A stretch of DNA of 7,815 nt, taken from positions 1-7,815 of the forward strand of contig DATKCJ010000232.1 in NCBI GenBank assembly GCA_035513275.1. Reading direction: 5' to 3'. The notes below the pieces were generated by a model that was not told where the DNA came from, made no database searches, and saw only the letters and a program-made list of their open reading frames with translations. A program made the translations under genes and the position numbers. The DNA is from DATKCJ01 sp035513275. Lineage in GTDB: Bacteria; Verrucomicrobiota; Verrucomicrobiia; Opitutales; Opitutaceae. This document shows positions 4,714-7,815 of this stretch, piece by piece (the stretch's first letter is position 1; each line of letters begins with the position of its first letter).

Positions 4714-6410
4714 TTCACGCATTCAAACTACTCTGCCGGCGCTGCTTCGTCGGGGTTCTCCTCGCTGCAGCCACACTCGACGGTTTTGCGGCACCACAAG
4801 CCGTCGACGCCGCAGACGAAACCCGGGAGCTGGCATCCAGACTCGAGGCGCAAGTTGCGGAGATCGCCGGCTCGCAGTCTTTGTCGCACAAAGAAAAGGC
4901 GCGGCGGATATCGACTGCGGCGCGCAACGCGGTCAACGAAGCCACCACCTACAACCGCAATTCCGCCTATATCCTCGCCGCTGCGCAGCAACTCGCCCAA
5001 GCGGCCGCAAGCGCGGCGCCGCAGTTTGCGGAGGTCATCGGCGGTGCAGTCGCTTCCTCACCACAGGTTGCGTTGGTCGAGGGCGCGCCCGCCAGCGTTC
5101 GCATGACCGCGCTCGCCGCGGCGGAGTCGCAAACCCAGGGCATGGCGGCACGACCGGGAAGCACGGCATCCGATCCTGTCACAGCCACGCCACGGGTGGA
5201 ATCAGGCACATCATTCGCGCCGACCTCGTCGGCTATGAAGGTCAACGAGCGGCGTGGCGTGGCGACGGCCGTGTCGAAGGTCGAATTCGCCGGGGCAAAC
5301 TCCCCTGTCCTTCTGAGCGATGGCAGCCCGAGCAAGGACAAAGCGACGAGAATCACAGTCTCGGCGACCGCCAGCGCGCGGCACGACGACAACATCTTCC
5401 TCACGCCCGACGATGAAGCCGACGCAACGATTCTCACCCTCTCACCCGGGGTGAGCTTTGAATATGGCTTTCGCTCGCTCGGAAGATTTTCAGCAACTTA
5501 CCAACAGGCTTTCGTGCGCTATACCGGAGAATCGATTCCCGATGCCTCCCTCGGGTCGGGCGCGGCCAATTTTGTCTACGAGGATGGCAAGCTGTCCGTC
5601 AACGGGGCCGCGTCGTTCCGGCAGATCAACCAGAACACGAGCGCCACGGCTGGCCTGGGCTCGCAGCTCTTTCGGCGCGACCTGCTCGACATCCTGTTCG
5701 GGGCGGAGAGCCCACTGACGGCGAAGACGCGCGTCCGGGCCGGTGCGAATTTCAACCGCGAGAAATACAAGACAGCCGGGTTGGTTGGCACGCGGCGATT
5801 CGAGATTCCAGTCAAGCTATTCTATGAGACCACGCCGAAGACGCGCATGGGCTTGGGCGCCACCTACAGGAAGGTCGACCCCCAAGGAGGTGGTCCCAGC
5901 GGAACCGACTGGTATTACAACATCGCCGCGAGCGGCGACTTCACTCCCAAATTGTCCGGTGATTTGTCGGTTGGGTATCGCACGCGCGAGGTCTCGGCAA
6001 ATCCAAGGGAGAATCTTTGGGGCTTCGATGGCGCACTGCGATACACCCCCACCCTCAAGACAGGAGTTGCCCTGCAGTTTTCTCGCGACTTCAGCACAGG
6101 AGCGCTGGGTGAATCCCTCGCCTCGGATCGTTATGCGCTGACCTTTTCGGCCGATCCGACCTTGCAGTGGTCGTTTGGCGCCTCGCTCGCCTACGCGAAG
6201 TCGGATTACGGACCGGCAGTGTTCACCAACGCGCCCGTTGTCTTCGCCCGCAACGACGAGTTTTTCGAGGGATCGCTTTTTGCCAGCTATCTCGTGAACC
6301 GATGGTTGAGCGCGAGCATCGACTACATTTTTCGCACGAACGATTCGACCACTCCCAACGCCAATTACAGGAACAACCAGCTCAACCTCACTCTCGGCGT
6401 GAGATACTAG
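4710..6410 (+). CDS. Outer-membrane beta-barrel protein of an exopolysaccharide export locus
   Basis: The 566-residue product starts with a signal peptide (basic CRR at 9-11, hydrophobic core about 13-22, probable cleavage near GFA/AP at 25-29). Residues about 34-115 are Ala-rich and helical in character. A Ser/Thr/Ala/Pro-rich linker extends to about 210. From about 214 to the end the sequence alternates in the manner of transmembrane beta-strands, beginning with the RHDDNIFLTPDDEAD stretch (224-238) that resembles the opening of BBP2/EpsL-type barrels in exopolysaccharide operons. It ends in LTLGVRY, with the terminal aromatic residue needed for outer-membrane insertion. The barrel part of about 350 residues would fit roughly 16-18 strands. 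It is translationally coupled to the HxlR-like gene and followed 14 nt later by the OPX gene, so it is most likely the outer-membrane pore for the polysaccharide. Exact family is uncertain. Confidence 0.8.
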   Translation: MIHAFKLLCRRCFVGVLLAAATLDGFAAPQAVDAADETRELASRLEAQVAEIAGSQSLSHKEKARRISTAARNAVNEATTYNRNSAYILAAAQQLAQAAASAAPQFAEVIGGAVASSPQVALVEGAPASVRMTALAAAESQTQGMAARPGSTASDPVTATPRVESGTSFAPTSSAMKVNERRGVATAVSKVEFAGANSPVLLSDGSPSKDKATRITVSATASARHDDNIFLTPDDEADATILTLSPGVSFEYGFRSLGRFSATYQQAFVRYTGESIPDASLGSGAANFVYEDGKLSVNGAASFRQINQNTSATAGLGSQLFRRDLLDILFGAESPLTAKTRVRAGANFNREKYKTAGLVGTRRFEIPVKLFYETTPKTRMGLGATYRKVDPQGGGPSGTDWYYNIAASGDFTPKLSGDLSVGYRTREVSANPRENLWGFDGALRYTPTLKTGVALQFSRDFSTGALGESLASDRYALTFSADPTLQWSFGASLAYAKSDYGPAVFTNAPVVFARNDEFFEGSLFASYLVNRWLSASIDYIFRTNDSTTPNANYRNNQLNLTLGVRY

Positions 6411-6413
6411 GAG
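6409..6413 (+). promoter_or_regulatory. Ribosome-binding site of the OPX gene, embedded in the barrel gene's stop
   Basis: AGGAG at 6409-6413 shares two bases with the TAG stop codon (6408-6410) of the barrel gene and lies 11 nt before the ATG at 6425. It is the only clear Shine-Dalgarno sequence in front of a gene in this window. It supports 6425, not an upstream in-frame codon, as the start. The spacing is slightly long. Confidence 0.6.
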
Positions 6414-6424
6414 ACGACAAAACC

Positions 6425-7060
6425 ATGCGACACTCTGCCATGACCAGCCCAGTGATTCATCCGCTTGCATGTCTTGCGTTCTGCCTGGCGACACTCTGCC
6501 TGACAGCGGGTCTCGCCGACGCGGCGCCGAATCTGGACCAACCGGCCGCGAAGGACTCTGCCTACAAGTTGCACGCGATGGACCTGATCAAGCTCCAGGT
6601 GTTTCACGAACCCGAGCTGGATCGCGAGCTGCGAGTCTCGCAGGACAACACGATCAAGTTGCCGCTCATCGGCAACGTGAGTGTTTCCAACCTCTCGGTG
6701 CGTGAGACGGAGCATCTCATCGCCGGACTCTACGGTGAGGACTACCTTGTGAACCCGCAGATCAACATCACGGTCCTGGAATATTCGCCGCGATCTGTGA
6801 ACGTGTTCGGCTCCGTCAACCAACCGGGCGCCGTGCTGTTCCCGCCCGAGAAGTCGCTCACGTTGCTCGATGCGATCGCCCGCTCCGGGGGATTTTCCCG
6901 GCTCGCAAACCGGAGCAAGGTGAGTCTCACCCGGACGGAGCCTGACGGCCGTTCGATCAACTACACCGTCAATGCCGACCAGCTCGTCGGCGGCGACACC
7001 GACCAACGTGTCCAGATCCAGGATGGCGACGTGATCTTCGTCCCGGAACGCCTTCTCTAG
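6425..7060 (+). CDS. Short OPX/Wza-type polysaccharide export protein
   Basis: The 211-residue product has a signal peptide (hydrophobic 12-30, cleavage probably at ADA/AP near residue 33) and then a polysaccharide export domain (about 47-117). This is followed by one SLBB-type domain (about 124-180) with the typical VFGSVNQPGAV (127-137) and LDAIARSGGFS (148-158). These proteins form the periplasmic channel that takes Wzx/Wzy-made polysaccharide from the co-polymerase to the outer membrane. It is much shorter than E. coli Wza (about 380 residues). It lacks further SLBB domains and the C-terminal amphipathic helix that forms Wza's outer-membrane pore. No lipobox Cys is in a proper context, so it is probably soluble. 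The barrel protein encoded just upstream may supply the membrane pore. An in-frame ATG at 6440 is a less likely start. Confidence 0.88.
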   Translation: MRHSAMTSPVIHPLACLAFCLATLCLTAGLADAAPNLDQPAAKDSAYKLHAMDLIKLQVFHEPELDRELRVSQDNTIKLPLIGNVSVSNLSVRETEHLIAGLYGEDYLVNPQINITVLEYSPRSVNVFGSVNQPGAVLFPPEKSLTLLDAIARSGGFSRLANRSKVSLTRTEPDGRSINYTVNADQLVGGDTDQRVQIQDGDVIFVPERLL

Positions 7061-7096
7061 TCCCTCCTCCAACTCGAACTCCCCGTCCGAACTCAA

Positions 7097-7815
7097 ATGA
7101 AGCTCAATTCCCAGACCGGTGAGTATCCCGTCGTGCCCGGCAACTTCGCCGGCGAACCGGGCGAGTCGCCGGAAAACAATTTCGTTCGCAACACCCTGCT
7201 CCTGATCCTCGAGCGGAAGTGGTATTGCGTGGCTATCTTCCTGATCTCGGTCTCCGCGGCCGGTCTCTACACCTATCTTTCGACGCCAATCTACGAGGGC
7301 ACCGCAACAGTGCAGGTGCTCAAGCGCGGTGCGCAGGTCATGCGCGTCGCGGACGTCGTGGAGAACAGCATCACGAGCGACGTCGACTACAACACCCAGA
7401 TCAGGCTGCTCCAGAGCGCTGTCATTCTGCAGGATGTCGCCAAGAAGCTCACTCCGGAGGAAACAAAGCTTTTGCTCGAGCCCTACAATTCGCGATCGGG
7501 AGCGCCACCCAGCCCCATTGGGATCATCTACGAGAACCGCGTCATCATTCCGCAGCGGATGACGCTCATCACGGCGATCCAGTTCCGCCATCCCAACCCG
7601 AAGATCGCGGCCCGGATCGCGAACCTCATTGCCACCGAGTACATCGCCTACAACTCGAGAATCCGCACCGAGGAATCCCTGAAGGCGGTTGACGAGCTGA
7701 AGGACCGTGCAGACCAGCAACGCAAGCGCGTCGATGAACTTGCCAACGCACTCCAGACTTTCAGGCAGCAGGGCAACCTGATCTCGCTCATGCAGAGCAA
7801 GGACATCGTCACGGA
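7097..7815 (+). CDS. Wzz-type polysaccharide co-polymerase / chain-length determinant (3' end outside window)
   Basis: The frame is open from the ATG at 7097 to the window end (239 complete codons). After a polar Gly/Pro/Glu-rich N-terminal tail, residues 42-61 (start WYCVAIFLI) form a transmembrane helix. The Wzz-typical STPIYEGTATVQVLK follows (62-76), then DYNTQIRLLQSAVILQDVAKKL (97-118), the pattern seen in co-polymerases linked to tyrosine autokinases. Residues 190-238 are a charged, heptad-like coiled coil extending into the periplasm. The second membrane helix and any C-terminal BY-kinase domain lie beyond the window. The role is to set chain length with Wzy and dock the OPX protein. 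The gene starts 36 nt after the OPX stop. The spacer is pyrimidine-rich with no Shine-Dalgarno and contains CGAACTC twice (7075-7081, 7088-7094). Class assignment is secure; kinase fusion is unknown. Confidence 0.87.
   Translation, partial: MKLNSQTGEYPVVPGNFAGEPGESPENNFVRNTLLLILERKWYCVAIFLISVSAAGLYTYLSTPIYEGTATVQVLKRGAQVMRVADVVENSITSDVDYNTQIRLLQSAVILQDVAKKLTPEETKLLLEPYNSRSGAPPSPIGIIYENRVIIPQRMTLITAIQFRHPNPKIAARIANLIATEYIAYNSRIRTEESLKAVDELKDRADQQRKRVDELANALQTFRQQGNLISLMQSKDIVT

Noticed and set aside
7061..7096. Possible terminator between the OPX and Wzz genes
   Set aside because: No GC-rich hairpin with a T-run is present, only a pyrimidine-rich 36-nt spacer with a short direct repeat. The genes are more likely co-transcribed.
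6407..7720. Long minus-strand open frame (437 codons) opposite the OPX and Wzz genes
   Set aside because: It is the antisense of two well-supported plus-strand genes. Its product is rich in Asp, Arg, Val and Leu with no recognisable domain, as expected for the complement of GC-rich coding DNA.

Overview
The window is GC-rich DNA from a Gram-negative (diderm) bacterium. It carries part of an exopolysaccharide / exosortase-associated gene cluster. Signal peptides, an outer-membrane beta-barrel, a Wza/OPX-type export protein, a Wzz-type chain-length protein and an EpsI-family protein all point to envelope polysaccharide export. The gene combination and the Ala-rich segment of the barrel protein resemble Verrucomicrobiota (Opitutaceae-like). 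That is an impression from the proteins, not a proven assignment.

Layout. Two divergent gene blocks flank a ~410 bp gene-free region (3847-4257). The left block runs on the minus strand from 3846 down past position 1: a small acyl carrier protein (ACP), a FabG-like short-chain dehydrogenase (SDR), an AMP-forming acyl ligase, a NeuD/PglD-like left-handed beta-helix acyltransferase, an EpsI/DUF3485 protein, and the first 18 codons of a further gene. Junctions are 4-nt overlaps (GTGA, ATGA), an 8-nt overlap, one direct stop/start abutment and a 12-nt gap, so this is almost certainly one translationally coupled operon. The right block runs on the plus strand: an HxlR-like winged-helix protein, an outer-membrane beta-barrel protein (ATGA overlap with the regulator), a short OPX polysaccharide export protein, and the N-terminal 239 codons of a Wzz-type polysaccharide co-polymerase that leaves the window.

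How they may work together (inference). The right block looks like the export module of a Wzx/Wzy-type pathway: inner-membrane chain-length protein, periplasmic OPX protein lacking the outer-membrane-spanning C-terminal part of E. coli Wza, and a dedicated outer-membrane barrel. This matches the composite OPX/beta-barrel translocon known from Myxococcus EPS export. The left block looks like a small acyl-activation and acyl-transfer pathway tied to exosortase biology through EpsI. A carboxylate could be adenylated and loaded on the ACP (or CoA), possibly reduced by the SDR, and passed by the NeuD-like enzyme to a sugar amine or hydroxyl. The HxlR-like protein sits between the blocks and is a candidate local regulator. 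The gap holds short inverted repeats and a potentially structured leader.

No tRNA, rRNA, CRISPR, insertion sequence or PEP-CTERM substrate was seen.
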